Shown here piece after piece: positions 8,237-16,278 of a stretch of DNA of 64,000 nt. The stretch lies in contig NZ_CP032155.1 of the NCBI RefSeq assembly GCF_008329905.1, positions 6,138,001 to 6,202,000 on the forward strand, written 5' to 3'. The translations under genes and the position numbers were made by a program. The stretch comes from Mycobacterium sp. ELW1 (GTDB taxonomy: Bacteria > Actinomycetota > Actinomycetes > Mycobacteriales > Mycobacteriaceae). Each line of letters begins with the position of its first letter. Position 1 is the stretch's first letter. The notes below the pieces were generated by a model, which had not been told where the DNA came from, made no database searches, and saw only the letters and a list, made by a program, of their open reading frames with translations.

Positions 8237-9218
8237 TGTACTGACCTGAGAGGTTAGGTACGCGGGTGGCGGGTGGTTGGCCGCCGAGTGCGGTGTGGCC
8301 GCGATGGTGATTGTAGGTATGCAGCCAGCGAGGGAACTCCGCGCACCGTTCGGCGTCGCTGGTGTAGAGCCGCGCATATGCCCATTCATCGGCAAGGGTT
8401 CGGTGGAATCGCTCCACCTTGCCGTTCGTCTGGGGTCGATAGGGTTTGGTTCGACGATGTTCGATCTGCCCGAGTGCATCTCGGAATGAGTGGGATCGGT
8501 AACAGGAGCCGTTGTCTGTCAACACTTTCCGTACGGTGAAGCCGCATGCGTTGAACCATTCGTTAGCCCTTTGCCAGAAGTCAGCAGCTGTGTCTTTGCG
8601 TTCGTCGATTAGCAGTTCGGAGTAGGCCAGCCGGGAGTGAGCGTCGATGGCGGTGTGCAAGAAGTGATAACCACGCCGCCCGGAACGGTCGCTGCCAGTT
8701 CCTATGCTTCTGTCCTTGCGGGAGTGATGATTTCCTGCGCTGCGGCCCAACATGCGCCATCCGCCGCCAGCCGGGATCTTGCCTACCTTCTTGACATCGA
8801 CATGCACCAGGTCGCCGGGGCTGGCTGACTCCATCCGCCGGATAACTCGCCCGGTGGGCCGGTCCAGCCACCGCAGCTTGGCTAGGCCGTAGCGCCTCAA
8901 CACGTTGTGGACAGTCGAGACATTCAGTCCCAGCAGATAAGCAATGCGAGCCGGTCCCCAACGTCGAAGTACTCGGACTTTAATGATGCGCCGCTCGGTG
9001 CGTGTGGGGGTTTGATTAGGGCTGTGATGTGGGCGTGAGCTGCGGTCGGCCATGCCGGCTTCGCCTAGTTCGCGGTAGCGGCGGGCCCAGCGCGCAGCGG
9101 TAGTGACCGCAACCTGGAACCGCTCGGCCGCCCGTCGCAGCGTCCAGCCATCCTCGACAACGCAACGTGCCAGCCGCAGACGACCGGTTTCGGACAAGGG
9201 GGCATTACGGTGGACCAT
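8232..9218 (-). CDS. IS481 family transposase
   Basis: The 328-residue transposase has an N-terminal helix-turn-helix pair (TLRRAAERFQVAVTTAARWARRY, then GPARIAYLLGLNVSTVHNVLRRYG) and an rve integrase core. DDE residues are in DLVHVDVKK and the AIDAHSR strand, in KVLTDNGSCYRS, and in NGKVERFHRTLADEW. The last serine codon straddles the IS boundary and the TAG stop lies in the target duplication. The ATG at 9218 has a GGAGG ribosome site that is buried in a long hairpin (9219-9280). Confidence 0.95.
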   Translation of the reverse strand: MVHRNAPLSETGRLRLARCVVEDGWTLRRAAERFQVAVTTAARWARRYRELGEAGMADRSSRPHHSPNQTPTRTERRIIKVRVLRRWGPARIAYLLGLNVSTVHNVLRRYGLAKLRWLDRPTGRVIRRMESASPGDLVHVDVKKVGKIPAGGGWRMLGRSAGNHHSRKDRSIGTGSDRSGRRGYHFLHTAIDAHSRLAYSELLIDERKDTAADFWQRANEWFNACGFTVRKVLTDNGSCYRSHSFRDALGQIEHRRTKPYRPQTNGKVERFHRTLADEWAYARLYTSDAERCAEFPRWLHTYNHHRGHTALGGQPPATRVPNLSGQYS

Positions 9219-9326
9219 GAAGACCTCCGGAGTGAGTTGGTGCGTTCCTTAAGCAGCTCGCACTTCACTCGGAGGTCTTCGTCATGTCACTACGCCACGC
9301 CGTACTTAACGTCCGTGGTCAGTACA
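8237..9326 (-). mobile_element. IS481 family insertion sequence, complete
   Basis: The 1,090-bp element is bounded by inverted repeats starting TGTACTGACC at both ends. The repeats run about 29 bp (8237-8265 and 9298-9326) with about seven mismatches. It is flanked by ACTAGC direct repeats. It encodes one intact IS481-type DDE transposase. It sits between two SMR genes, in the same orientation, without breaking either coding sequence. Intact ends, intact ORF and exact target duplications suggest a recent insertion. Confidence 0.95.
9219..9280 (-). promoter_or_regulatory. Hairpin hiding the transposase ribosome binding site
   Basis: In the minus-strand transcript GAAGACCTCC-GAGTGA pairs with TCACTC-(C)-GGAGGTCTTC, a 16-bp stem with one bulge and a loop of about 29 bases, ending right at the transposase ATG. 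The GGAGG ribosome site is inside the stem. Read-in transcription from the SMR promoter would fold this and block transposase translation, as known for several other IS elements. Confidence 0.7.
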
Positions 9327-9332
9327 ACTAGC
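9327..9332. repeat. 6-bp target-site duplication (right copy) of the IS481 element
   Basis: ACTAGC follows the right end GGTCAGTACA. It contains the TAG stop codon of the upstream SMR gene, which therefore stayed intact after insertion. Confidence 0.95.
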
Positions 9333-9642
9333 TCACCACCTTGAGCCCGATCACCGAGCCGACGAGCAGCGCCAGCATCACCAGACGTCCCGCGGTGGCG
9401 GGCTCCTGACGCCGGACCATCGCGCAGAGCACTGTGAGGGACGCGCCGATGCCGACCCAGACCGCATAGGCGGTACCGGTCGGCACGGTGCGCATCGCCA
9501 GCGCCAGGCCGATCATGCTGGCGATGAGCGCGACGACGAACACCACGGTCGGTACCCGGCGGCGCAGACCGCGTGACTCCCCCAGCGCTACCGCCCAGAC
9601 AGCTTCAAGAATTCCGGAGAGCACCAGAATCACCCATGCCAT
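9328..9642 (-). CDS. SMR family transporter, first subunit of a paired guanidinium/multidrug exporter
   Basis: The 104-residue four-helix SMR protein has the essential Glu in LSGILEAVWAVAL and the GTAYAVWVGIGAS motif. It ends with VIGLKVVS, the normal family length. It is directly downstream of a guanidine-III aptamer with AGGAGGA as ribosome site. It is the first gene of the operon now interrupted by IS481 after its stop codon. Paired SMR genes next to guanidine riboswitches encode Gdx-type guanidinium exporters in known cases. The cargo here is inferred from the riboswitch. Confidence 0.9.
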   Translation of the reverse strand: MAWVILVLSGILEAVWAVALGESRGLRRRVPTVVFVVALIASMIGLALAMRTVPTGTAYAVWVGIGASLTVLCAMVRRQEPATAGRLVMLALLVGSVIGLKVVS

Positions 9643-9962
9643 GACCAGACTCCTCCTGCGAGTCAGTCTTGTCCTAGGCGGGTACTGCTCCCTCGTCCGC
9701 CAACACCCGAGATCGGGGTCGTGGCCGCCAGTTTAGCCGATTCGTTGACGTGGGTCACCTAATCGGGCCCGATCGAAATGGTCTGCGCTGCGGCCGGATT
9801 CACCGTGATGAGGGGTGACACGAGATCGGGAGACGCTCATCACCATCGACGCTCGCCACCATGACAAGTTTCTTACAGGCCGTCCCGACGACGTGGGCAT
9901 GGGGGAAGATTGCACAAGATGTGCGCTGACGTACGTCGCGCATCCCAGAACAGGAGAGGTCC
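9643..9962. other. Divergent intergenic region
   Basis: The 320 bases between the SMR gene and the phospholipase D gene hold the guanidine-III riboswitch (9658-9701), whose promoter must lie in 9702-9800, and the promoter and GAGAGG ribosome site of the plus-strand gene. No small ORF or RNA gene was recognised in the remainder. Confidence 0.6.
9658..9701 (-). promoter_or_regulatory. Guanidine-III (ykkC-III) riboswitch
   Basis: The minus-strand RNA contains the conserved blocks GGACGAGG, GUACCCG and AGGACAAGAC in the right order and spacing of the ykkC-III class. Stem P1 can form between GGCGG and CCGCC. Stem P2 can form between GAGCAGU and ACUGACUC with one bulged A. The two interleave as a pseudoknot. 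P2 ends two bases before the AGGAGGA ribosome site of the first SMR gene, so ligand binding can gate translation. Recognition is by recalled consensus, not a covariance search. Confidence 0.88.
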
Positions 9963-11492
9963 GTGGGTAGCGACGAATCAGCGGGTGGGAAGTCGCTGCT
10001 GGTGCCCGGCGACACGTGCTGGCAGTCGGCGGAAGCGGATCGCTTTGCCGCCATCATCGACGGCGCGGACTACCTGCGGCATCTGAAGGACGCCTTATTG
10101 CGTGCCCGACAGCGGATCGTCGTCGTCGGCTGGGACCTCGACTACCGAACCGCCTTCGAACGCGGCGAGAAGACCCTGGACGGGCCCAACCACCTCGGCC
10201 CATTCCTGCATTGGTTGCTGGGGCGACGGCGCGGTCTCAACGTGTATCTGCTCAAGTCCAACCTTCGCCTCCTGCCTGCATTCGACGGGTTCTGGTTCGG
10301 TGTCACCCCGGTGAGCGTGCTCAATCAGTTCACCTCGGCGCGTTTACATTTCGCTGTCGACGGCGCGCATCCCACCGGCGCGGTGCACCATCAGAAGATC
10401 GTGGTCATCGATGACGCAGTGGCGTTCTGCGGTGGTCTGGATCTGACGCTCGGACGCTGGGATACCTCCGAGCACCTCCCCGCCGACCGCCGCCGGACCG
10501 GCCTCGGCGGCGCCTACGGCCCCCGCCACGAGGTGATGGCCGCGATGGACGGTGCCGCAGCGTGTGTGCTTGCCGAACAGGCCCGGGACCGGTGGGAGGC
10601 GGCAACCGGACGCGTGTTACCGCCGCTCAGTCCTCCGCCGGAGGCGTGGCCCGATGGGCTCATCCCGGGTCTGCGCAAAGTCGAGGTCGGGGTGGCACGC
10701 ACCCTTCCCAGGCTGCCGGGCCGCAGCGAAGTCCGAGAAGTCGAGGCGCTCGATCTCGCGGCGATCGCCGCCGCCCGCGACGTCATCTACCTGGAAAACC
10801 AGTACTTCGCGTCGCGCAGTATCGCCGGTGCGATCGCGGCCCGACTGCGTGAGCCCGACGGTCCCGAAGTCGTGATGATCCTCCCGCGCAGCTCAGAAAG
10901 CCGGTTGGAACAGGAATCGATGGACAGTGCCCGTGAACGGCTCTTCCGGATGCTCAAGACGGCGGACGTGCACGGGCGGCTCGGTGTGTACTGGCCGGTG
11001 GCAGGCCGGGGGGTGTCGGTCTACGTGCACTCCAAGGTCCTGGTGATCGATGGCCGGTTGCTTCGGATCGGCTCGTCGAACTTCAACAACAGATCGTTGG
11101 GGTTCGACAGCGAATGCGATATCGCGATCGAATCCCTGCCCGCACACGAGAATTCCGGGGCGGTCGAGGAAGAGATCCTTCGCGTGCGCAACACGCTCGT
11201 AGCCGAGCACCTCGGTGTGTCGGTCGATACTTTCCGCGACGAGATGCGCCGCCGCGGTTCCTTTGTGGCAACTGTCGAGGCGCTGCGGGGCACCGGTCGA
11301 TCGCTTCGGGCGCTCACCGACACGATGGTGGCCGCCGACGCGAGTCCCTTTGCGGAGAACGACCTCATGGATCCTGTCAGGGTGCCGCAGTCCCTTCCGG
11401 AGAGTGCCTTGAGGCTGATCGAGTCGGTCGCGACATGGCCGCTACGCCACTCCCCTCTGGGTGCCTGGCTGCGGAAGCTTCGCGGCTTTTGA
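9963..11492 (+). CDS. Phospholipase D family protein
   Basis: The 509-residue protein has two HKD catalytic motifs. The first is HHQKIVVIDDAVAFCGGLD near residue 145 and the second is VHSKVLVIDGRLLRIGSSNFNNRS near 357. Together they form the PLD active site that cleaves or transfers phosphodiester head groups. There is no signal peptide, so a cytoplasmic or peripheral membrane location is likely. The GTG start has GAGAGG a few bases upstream. Cardiolipin synthase-like activity is an alternative, but the length and arrangement fit the PLD-like phospholipase group. Confidence 0.85.
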   Translation: MGSDESAGGKSLLVPGDTCWQSAEADRFAAIIDGADYLRHLKDALLRARQRIVVVGWDLDYRTAFERGEKTLDGPNHLGPFLHWLLGRRRGLNVYLLKSNLRLLPAFDGFWFGVTPVSVLNQFTSARLHFAVDGAHPTGAVHHQKIVVIDDAVAFCGGLDLTLGRWDTSEHLPADRRRTGLGGAYGPRHEVMAAMDGAAACVLAEQARDRWEAATGRVLPPLSPPPEAWPDGLIPGLRKVEVGVARTLPRLPGRSEVREVEALDLAAIAAARDVIYLENQYFASRSIAGAIAARLREPDGPEVVMILPRSSESRLEQESMDSARERLFRMLKTADVHGRLGVYWPVAGRGVSVYVHSKVLVIDGRLLRIGSSNFNNRSLGFDSECDIAIESLPAHENSGAVEEEILRVRNTLVAEHLGVSVDTFRDEMRRRGSFVATVEALRGTGRSLRALTDTMVAADASPFAENDLMDPVRVPQSLPESALRLIESVATWPLRHSPLGAWLRKLRGF

Positions 11493-12081
11493 ACTGAGGC
11501 CTGCGACCGAGGTGGCGCAGTATGCGATCGAAGTCGCCCCCGCCGTCCACCGGTTCGATCGCGGGGCCGAACGGGACAGCGTCGAGCAGACGAATCTCGC
11601 CTGCCGGCACTGCCTGCACCAGGGGCATTGCAGCAGTGAGGACCTCGGCCGGCAGTTCGTAGCCCACGCCGAGCGACGCGGCGACATCCCAGCCGTGGAC
11701 GACGTAGTCCACGAAATGAAAGCCCATGGCCACCGAGCCGGGAAAGACTGCGTTGTCGCCGAATTCAGGTAGCGCGAACTGCGCGTCGTCGACCCCGTCT
11801 GTCGAGAATGCATCCAGGACATCGTGTGCCGCCTGGGTGTAGGCGCGGGCAGGATCGCGGCGCACCTCGCCGATCACGGACTCGACCCGCCAGCTGCCGA
11901 GGTCCGCGCCGCGTCCCCGCGCCGCCGCGGCGAATCCGCGGTGCTGAACGGCCATGTGCGCCAGCAGGTCGACCAGCTCCCAGCCTTCGCACGGGGTCGC
12001 GCGGTCGAGGTCGGCGAGTCGGACGGTGCTGACGATGTCGACCGACTCGAGGATGGCGACGCGATGTTCATTAATAAGCAT
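11377..12081 (-). CDS. TIGR03086 / mycothiol-dependent maleylpyruvate isomerase-like metal-binding protein
   Basis: The protein starts with a DinB-like four-helix metal-binding domain: TPCEGWELVDLLAHMAVQH and FHFVDYVVHGWDVAASLG provide the usual His ligands of this actinobacterial superfamily. It is 234 residues long. The family normally ends near RILRHLGRRPQF, and the last 38 residues run antisense to the 3' end of the phospholipase D gene (116-base convergent overlap), suggesting an extended or eroded stop. It is divergent from a MarR gene, and its start codon lies in that operator region. Confidence 0.8.
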   Translation of the reverse strand: MLINEHRVAILESVDIVSTVRLADLDRATPCEGWELVDLLAHMAVQHRGFAAAARGRGADLGSWRVESVIGEVRRDPARAYTQAAHDVLDAFSTDGVDDAQFALPEFGDNAVFPGSVAMGFHFVDYVVHGWDVAASLGVGYELPAEVLTAAMPLVQAVPAGEIRLLDAVPFGPAIEPVDGGGDFDRILRHLGRRPQFKSREASAARHPEGSGVAAMSRPTRSASRHSPEGTAAP

Positions 12082-12106
12082 ATGCGTACCATATGCGTCT
12101 GCTTAT
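12074..12106. promoter_or_regulatory. Candidate MarR operator between divergent genes
   Basis: Two direct copies of CATATGCGT (12079-12087 and 12090-12098, 11 bp apart, one helical turn) lie inside an inverted repeat ATAAGCA (12074-12080) / TGCTTAT (12100-12106). The region overlaps the start codon of the minus-strand gene and lies 27 bases before the MarR GTG, so a bound regulator could repress both. Confidence 0.5.
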
Positions 12107-12132
12107 GCTAAAGCAATGCCTATGATGGCGCG

Positions 12133-12573
12133 GTGGCGGACAGATCCCGACGCCCCGATCTCGCGGCGATGCTCGCTCCGCTGCTTCGCGAACTGATCGC
12201 GGCAGAACAGCCGGTGCTCGCTGCGCACGACCTCTCGATGTGGGGCTACGTGGTGCTGGTGGCACTCGACGGCGCGTCGATGCGCACCCAGGCCGCCCTC
12301 GCGGCGGCGATCGGCGCCGACAAGACGCGCATCATCCGCGATCTCGACGAACTCCAGGAGCGCGGCCTGATCGAGCGCACCCCCGATCCGGACGACCGCC
12401 GCGTTCGGCTTCTCGCGATCACCGACGCCGGCCGTGCCCTGAAGAAGGCTGTTCAGGAGCAGATCCAGCGCGGCGAGGAGCACTGGCTGGGCCAACTCAG
12501 CGCAGACGAGCGGAGAACCTTTCTGCAGGCGCTGGGCCGGTTGTCCACCCGGCGACGGGCCGATCGTCCGTAA
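12133..12573 (+). CDS. MarR family transcriptional regulator
   Basis: The 146-residue winged-helix protein has the family pattern: recognition helix ADKTRIIRDLDELQERGLIERTPDPDDRRVRLLAITDAG around residues 75-112. GTG at 12133 is the only in-frame start near the family's N-terminus. The two ATGs just upstream are in another frame. It is divergent from the TIGR03086 gene across a repeat-rich operator, which suggests autorepression and control of that gene. Confidence 0.88.
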   Translation: MADRSRRPDLAAMLAPLLRELIAAEQPVLAAHDLSMWGYVVLVALDGASMRTQAALAAAIGADKTRIIRDLDELQERGLIERTPDPDDRRVRLLAITDAGRALKKAVQEQIQRGEEHWLGQLSADERRTFLQALGRLSTRRRADRP

Positions 12574-12667
12574 AGTTGGATCCTGTACGCCCTGCCGGAC
12601 GGAGTCATCGATGAAAGCCACCGCCGCCGTCGACGTGCTGACACCGATGCGGGGATGGTGACACGCC

Positions 12668-14095
12668 TTGAGCGCTCAGCAGACGCTTCATGCGGACTAT
12701 CTCATCGTCGGTTCGGGTGCGGTCGGAATGGCCTTCGCCGATACCATCGCGTCCGAGTGCGACTCGACGGTTGTGATCGTCGACCGGTTGGAATCGCCTG
12801 GGGGCCATTGGACTTCGGCATACCCCTTTGTGCGGTTGCACCAGCCTGCCGCCTACTACGGCGTGAACTCTCGCGATCTCGGCACGGGCCGGCTCGAAGA
12901 CAACGGTGACAATGCCGGACTGTACGAACTGGCCGGCGTCGACGAGATCCGATCCTACTACGAGGCGGTGATGCGGGACTTGACGGACGGCGGACGCGTC
13001 CGGCACTTCCCGCGAAGCGAGTATCACGGCGATGGCACCTTCACCACCGCATCCGGTGAACGGGTCACCGTCGACGTCGGCCGCCGGGTCGTCGACACCA
13101 CCCATTCCAAGGTGATCGTGCCGTCCATGCGGCCGCCGAATTTTCTCGTCGAACCAGGAATCGACTGCGTGCCGCCGAATGCACTGCCCCGCAGCGCCCC
13201 CGGTCATGACCGTTTCGTGGTCATCGGCGGTGGCAAGACCGGGATGGACAGCTGTCTGTGGTTGCTGCGCAACGGAATCAGTCCCGAGCGGCTGACCTGG
13301 ATCGTTCCCCGCGACTCGTGGTTGCTCGATCGGGCCAACCTCCAACCGGGACCGCAATTCGCCGACCGCGTCAAGGTGGCGTTCGGTGCGCGGCTGAATG
13401 CCATCGCAAATGCCGACAGCATCGACGATCTGTTCGCCCGCCTCGAAGACTGCGGGGCGCTGCTACGTCTGCACCCCGACGTGCAGCCGACCATGTACCG
13501 GTGTGCGACCGTCACCCAGGCGGAGGCCGAGCAGCTTCGCCGCATAACCGACGTCGTGCGGCTTGGCCATGTGCGCCAGATCGGTTCTCAGCGGGCCACG
13601 TTGGACCATGGTGAGCTGGCCGTCGATGTGTCGACGCTGTGGATCGATTGTGCCGCTGAGGGTTTGGGCTTGGGACCGACCAGCACGATCTTCACCGGAC
13701 CCATGTTGACTCCCCAATGTGTACGAGCCTGCCAACAGATTTTCAGCGCGGCGTTCATCGCCCACGTCGAGCTCACTTACGACGATGACGCCACCAAGAA
13801 CGCCTTGTGCGAACCGATTCACCTGCCCGGCAACCCGCTGGACTGGCTGACGATGAGCGTGATCGAGCACCGCAACCAGATCAACTGGTTCGCCGAACCC
13901 GAGCTCATGGAGTGGTTGCACTCCTCACGGCTCAACGCGATCCGCGCCATGATGGCACCGGTGATGGAACGCCCGCGCGTTCGTCAGCGGGTCTTCGATG
14001 CCATCTCGGGTCAGCTGCGGGCGGCCAACGACAAGCTTGCCGACCTTCTCGCGGCCGAGAGTCCCGCTCACGCGGCGGCCGGCTCCGCGCCGTAG
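12668..14095 (+). CDS. FAD/NAD(P)-binding oxidoreductase
   Basis: The 475-residue protein has an N-terminal FAD-binding motif (YLIVGSGAVGMAFADTIAS), a DRLESPGGHW segment, and a second nucleotide-binding motif FVVIGGGKTGMDSCLWLL near residue 185, the layout of flavin-dependent monooxygenase-like proteins common in mycobacteria. TTG is the likely start. It converges on the antiporter gene with a 28-base overlap. It might act with the halogenase-PKS operon, but that is only proximity. The substrate is unknown. Confidence 0.75.
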   Translation: MSAQQTLHADYLIVGSGAVGMAFADTIASECDSTVVIVDRLESPGGHWTSAYPFVRLHQPAAYYGVNSRDLGTGRLEDNGDNAGLYELAGVDEIRSYYEAVMRDLTDGGRVRHFPRSEYHGDGTFTTASGERVTVDVGRRVVDTTHSKVIVPSMRPPNFLVEPGIDCVPPNALPRSAPGHDRFVVIGGGKTGMDSCLWLLRNGISPERLTWIVPRDSWLLDRANLQPGPQFADRVKVAFGARLNAIANADSIDDLFARLEDCGALLRLHPDVQPTMYRCATVTQAEAEQLRRITDVVRLGHVRQIGSQRATLDHGELAVDVSTLWIDCAAEGLGLGPTSTIFTGPMLTPQCVRACQQIFSAAFIAHVELTYDDDATKNALCEPIHLPGNPLDWLTMSVIEHRNQINWFAEPELMEWLHSSRLNAIRAMMAPVMERPRVRQRVFDAISGQLRAANDKLADLLAAESPAHAAAGSAP

Positions 14096-15414
14096 GGTTC
14101 CTCCCCCTCCGGGCCGAACTTCGCACCGGTCCTGGCCAGGCGGCGCTCGAACAGTCGCTGCAACGGTGTGGCGACGAACGTGGTGATGATCGTCATGACC
14201 GCCAGAATCGTGTAGAGCTTGCCGGAGATCAGCCCCGCTTCCAGACCGATATTCAGCAGGATGAGCTCCATCAAACCGCGGGCGTTGGCCAATGCTCCCA
14301 TCGAACCCGCCTCGTACCAGCTCATGCCCTGCCAGCGCGCCGCCAGACCGACGGCACCGAACTTCGCGGCGAACGACACGACCAGGACGATGCCCGCCAT
14401 CAGCAGCGTCGACGAGTCGAAGATCAGCGTCAGTTGAGTGTTGAGTCCCGAATAGATGAAGAACGCCGGAAGCAGCAGGTAGGCCACCAGCGGCTCGAAC
14501 CGCTCACGGATCGCATCCAGGAACGCACCGCGGGGCATCACTATGCCCGCCACGAAAGCGCCGAAGACGGAATAGATTCCGACCAGATCGGTGAACCAGC
14601 TCGCGGTGAGTACGACGAGGAGCACGATGCTCGTATGCGCGATCGGTAGGCCGCCGGTGCGTTCGACGTCGGCACGTGGTGGTGTCCAGGTCTCCAGCCG
14701 GCGCAGCAGTGGCCGGCCGACATAGATCATCAACAGCAGGTAGGCGATTCCACCTCCGATGGCCAGAATCGCACCGGACACATGACCTTTCGCTGTCGCG
14801 ACCACGGTCGCCAGCAGTATCCATGAGCAGGCGTCGTCTATTGCGGCGCAGGACAACGCCATGGTCCCCAGCCGGGTTTTGAGCAGTCCGGAGTCGTACA
14901 CGATCCACGCGAGCATCGGGAAGGCGGTGATGGCCACCGCAGCAGCCACGAAGAGACCGCCCTGCCAGTGCGCGACCTTGTCGGTGAAGTAGCCGCCGAG
15001 GCTCACCATCACCCAGCCCAGGACGCCTCCGAGGATCAGGGGTATCCCGATGCCGGTGGCGGCGGTGGCGCCCGCCTGCCGGGAGTGGGCTCCCAGGATG
15101 CTCAGCTGGAACGAGGACCCCACGAGGAACATGTACAGGACCAGGCCCAGCTGGCCGACGACATAGATGACCGTGAGGTTGGGGTGCACGATCGTCTCGG
15201 CGCCGATCGTCAGCTTGGCGGGAAAGAGCCACTGCTGTGCGGCGGGCCAGATCCAGCCCAAAACCGAAGGCCCGAGCAGGAAGCCGGCGACCATGATGGC
15301 GACGACCTGTACCTGGGCCAGCCTGCGGAACACCGGCCACAGCAGCCGGTAGGTCAGCAGGATGACGGCGATCTGCAGGAAGAAGTGGTAGGCGACGTTC
15401 AGCAGGGAGGGCAT
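14068..15414 (-). CDS. Cation/proton antiporter (CPA2, Kef/NapA-like)
   Basis: The 448-residue protein has about 12 membrane helices in the Na+/H+ exchanger fold, with GFLLGPSVLGWI near residue 50, LSCAAIDDACSWILLA (the paired Asp site for ion exchange) and GLMELILLNIGLEAGLIS near the end. It has no cytoplasmic RCK/TrkA domain. The ATG at 15414 lies five bases after the ABC permease stop, making it the last gene of the halogenase-PKS-ABC operon. In that setting it may support export or ion balance. Confidence 0.82.
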   Translation of the reverse strand: MPSLLNVAYHFFLQIAVILLTYRLLWPVFRRLAQVQVVAIMVAGFLLGPSVLGWIWPAAQQWLFPAKLTIGAETIVHPNLTVIYVVGQLGLVLYMFLVGSSFQLSILGAHSRQAGATAATGIGIPLILGGVLGWVMVSLGGYFTDKVAHWQGGLFVAAAVAITAFPMLAWIVYDSGLLKTRLGTMALSCAAIDDACSWILLATVVATAKGHVSGAILAIGGGIAYLLLMIYVGRPLLRRLETWTPPRADVERTGGLPIAHTSIVLLVVLTASWFTDLVGIYSVFGAFVAGIVMPRGAFLDAIRERFEPLVAYLLLPAFFIYSGLNTQLTLIFDSSTLLMAGIVLVVSFAAKFGAVGLAARWQGMSWYEAGSMGALANARGLMELILLNIGLEAGLISGKLYTILAVMTIITTFVATPLQRLFERRLARTGAKFGPEGEEPYGAEPAAA

Positions 15415-15419
15415 GCGGG

Positions 15420-16160
15420 TCAGCCCTTGTCCGACCATCGGAAGATGTAGAGGCAGGCCATCAGACCGCCGATGCTCCACGCGGCCAGCACCAGGAAGAT
15501 GCGCCCGTGCTCCCAGCTGCCGGCCGGCTCGAAGGCAACCATCTGCGCGGGCAGCAGCACCGAGCGAAATCCCTGCGCCATCCACTTGACCGGGAAGATG
15601 GACCCGACGATCAACATCCAGGTCGGCAACGCCATCAATGGCACATAGGTGCCCGACACGAACTGCAGACCGACGGCCGGCCCGTTCGTCATGACCGCCG
15701 CGGAGACGGCGTTGCCGGCGAAGTTGCTCACCAGGATGCCGAGCAGCGAGCAGCTGATGATGCCCAAGACGAACACCCAGGCCAGCGTGAACCATGCGTA
15801 CACGTCGGTAGGCAGTTCAAGCTGAAAAGCCACCACTCCCAAGGCCACGAGTACGACCGCCTCGGCGAGGCTGGCGATGGCAACCAACATGATCTTGCCG
15901 ATGAAGTACGACGATGCGGTGGCCGGCGTCCCGCGCAGCCGCCGAAGAGCACCGGTTTCCCGGTCGGCCGCGATACCGATGCCGAGGTTGATGAACGACG
16001 TGGAGAGGATGCCGTAGGCCAGCATGCTGGCGGCGATCACCGCGCCGGTACTCGTCTGCGTACCAGGGATCTTCGCGGAGAAGATGGACCCCAGCAGAAC
16101 GCAGATGATCGCCGGCATCGAGAACGTCAGGACCACTTGCTCAGGACGCCGATAGAACAT
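15420..16160 (-). CDS. ABC-2 type transporter permease (N-terminus possibly frameshifted)
   Basis: The protein has six membrane helices and the ABC-2 pattern, including GIAADRETGALRRLRGTPATASSYFIGKI. ATG 16160 gives 246 residues, but the frame upstream still reads like family sequence (VRIGFSRVIPELK) with no ATG, GTG or TTG. An ATG that overlaps the ATPase stop (16279) opens a different frame, MTVDSTRVTGRSHAIAALRR. One extra base between them would join the two into a normal-length permease. It partners with the ATPase upstream. Confidence 0.8.
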   Translation of the reverse strand: MFYRRPEQVVLTFSMPAIICVLLGSIFSAKIPGTQTSTGAVIAASMLAYGILSTSFINLGIGIAADRETGALRRLRGTPATASSYFIGKIMLVAIASLAEAVVLVALGVVAFQLELPTDVYAWFTLAWVFVLGIISCSLLGILVSNFAGNAVSAAVMTNGPAVGLQFVSGTYVPLMALPTWMLIVGSIFPVKWMAQGFRSVLLPAQMVAFEPAGSWEHGRIFLVLAAWSIGGLMACLYIFRWSDKG

Positions 16161-16278
16161 CTTCAGCTCGGGGATGACCCGCGAGAACCCGATTCGTACG
16201 GCGGACGGCAGGGCTGCTCCCGGCGCAGCGCCGCGATGGCGTGGCTGCGCCCCGTTACGCGGGTTGAGTCGACCGTCA

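Noticed and set aside
8237..9326. Part of a larger prophage or composite transposon
   Set aside because: A single IS with its own target duplication and ordinary chromosomal genes on both sides; no integrase, att sites or second IS copy in the window.
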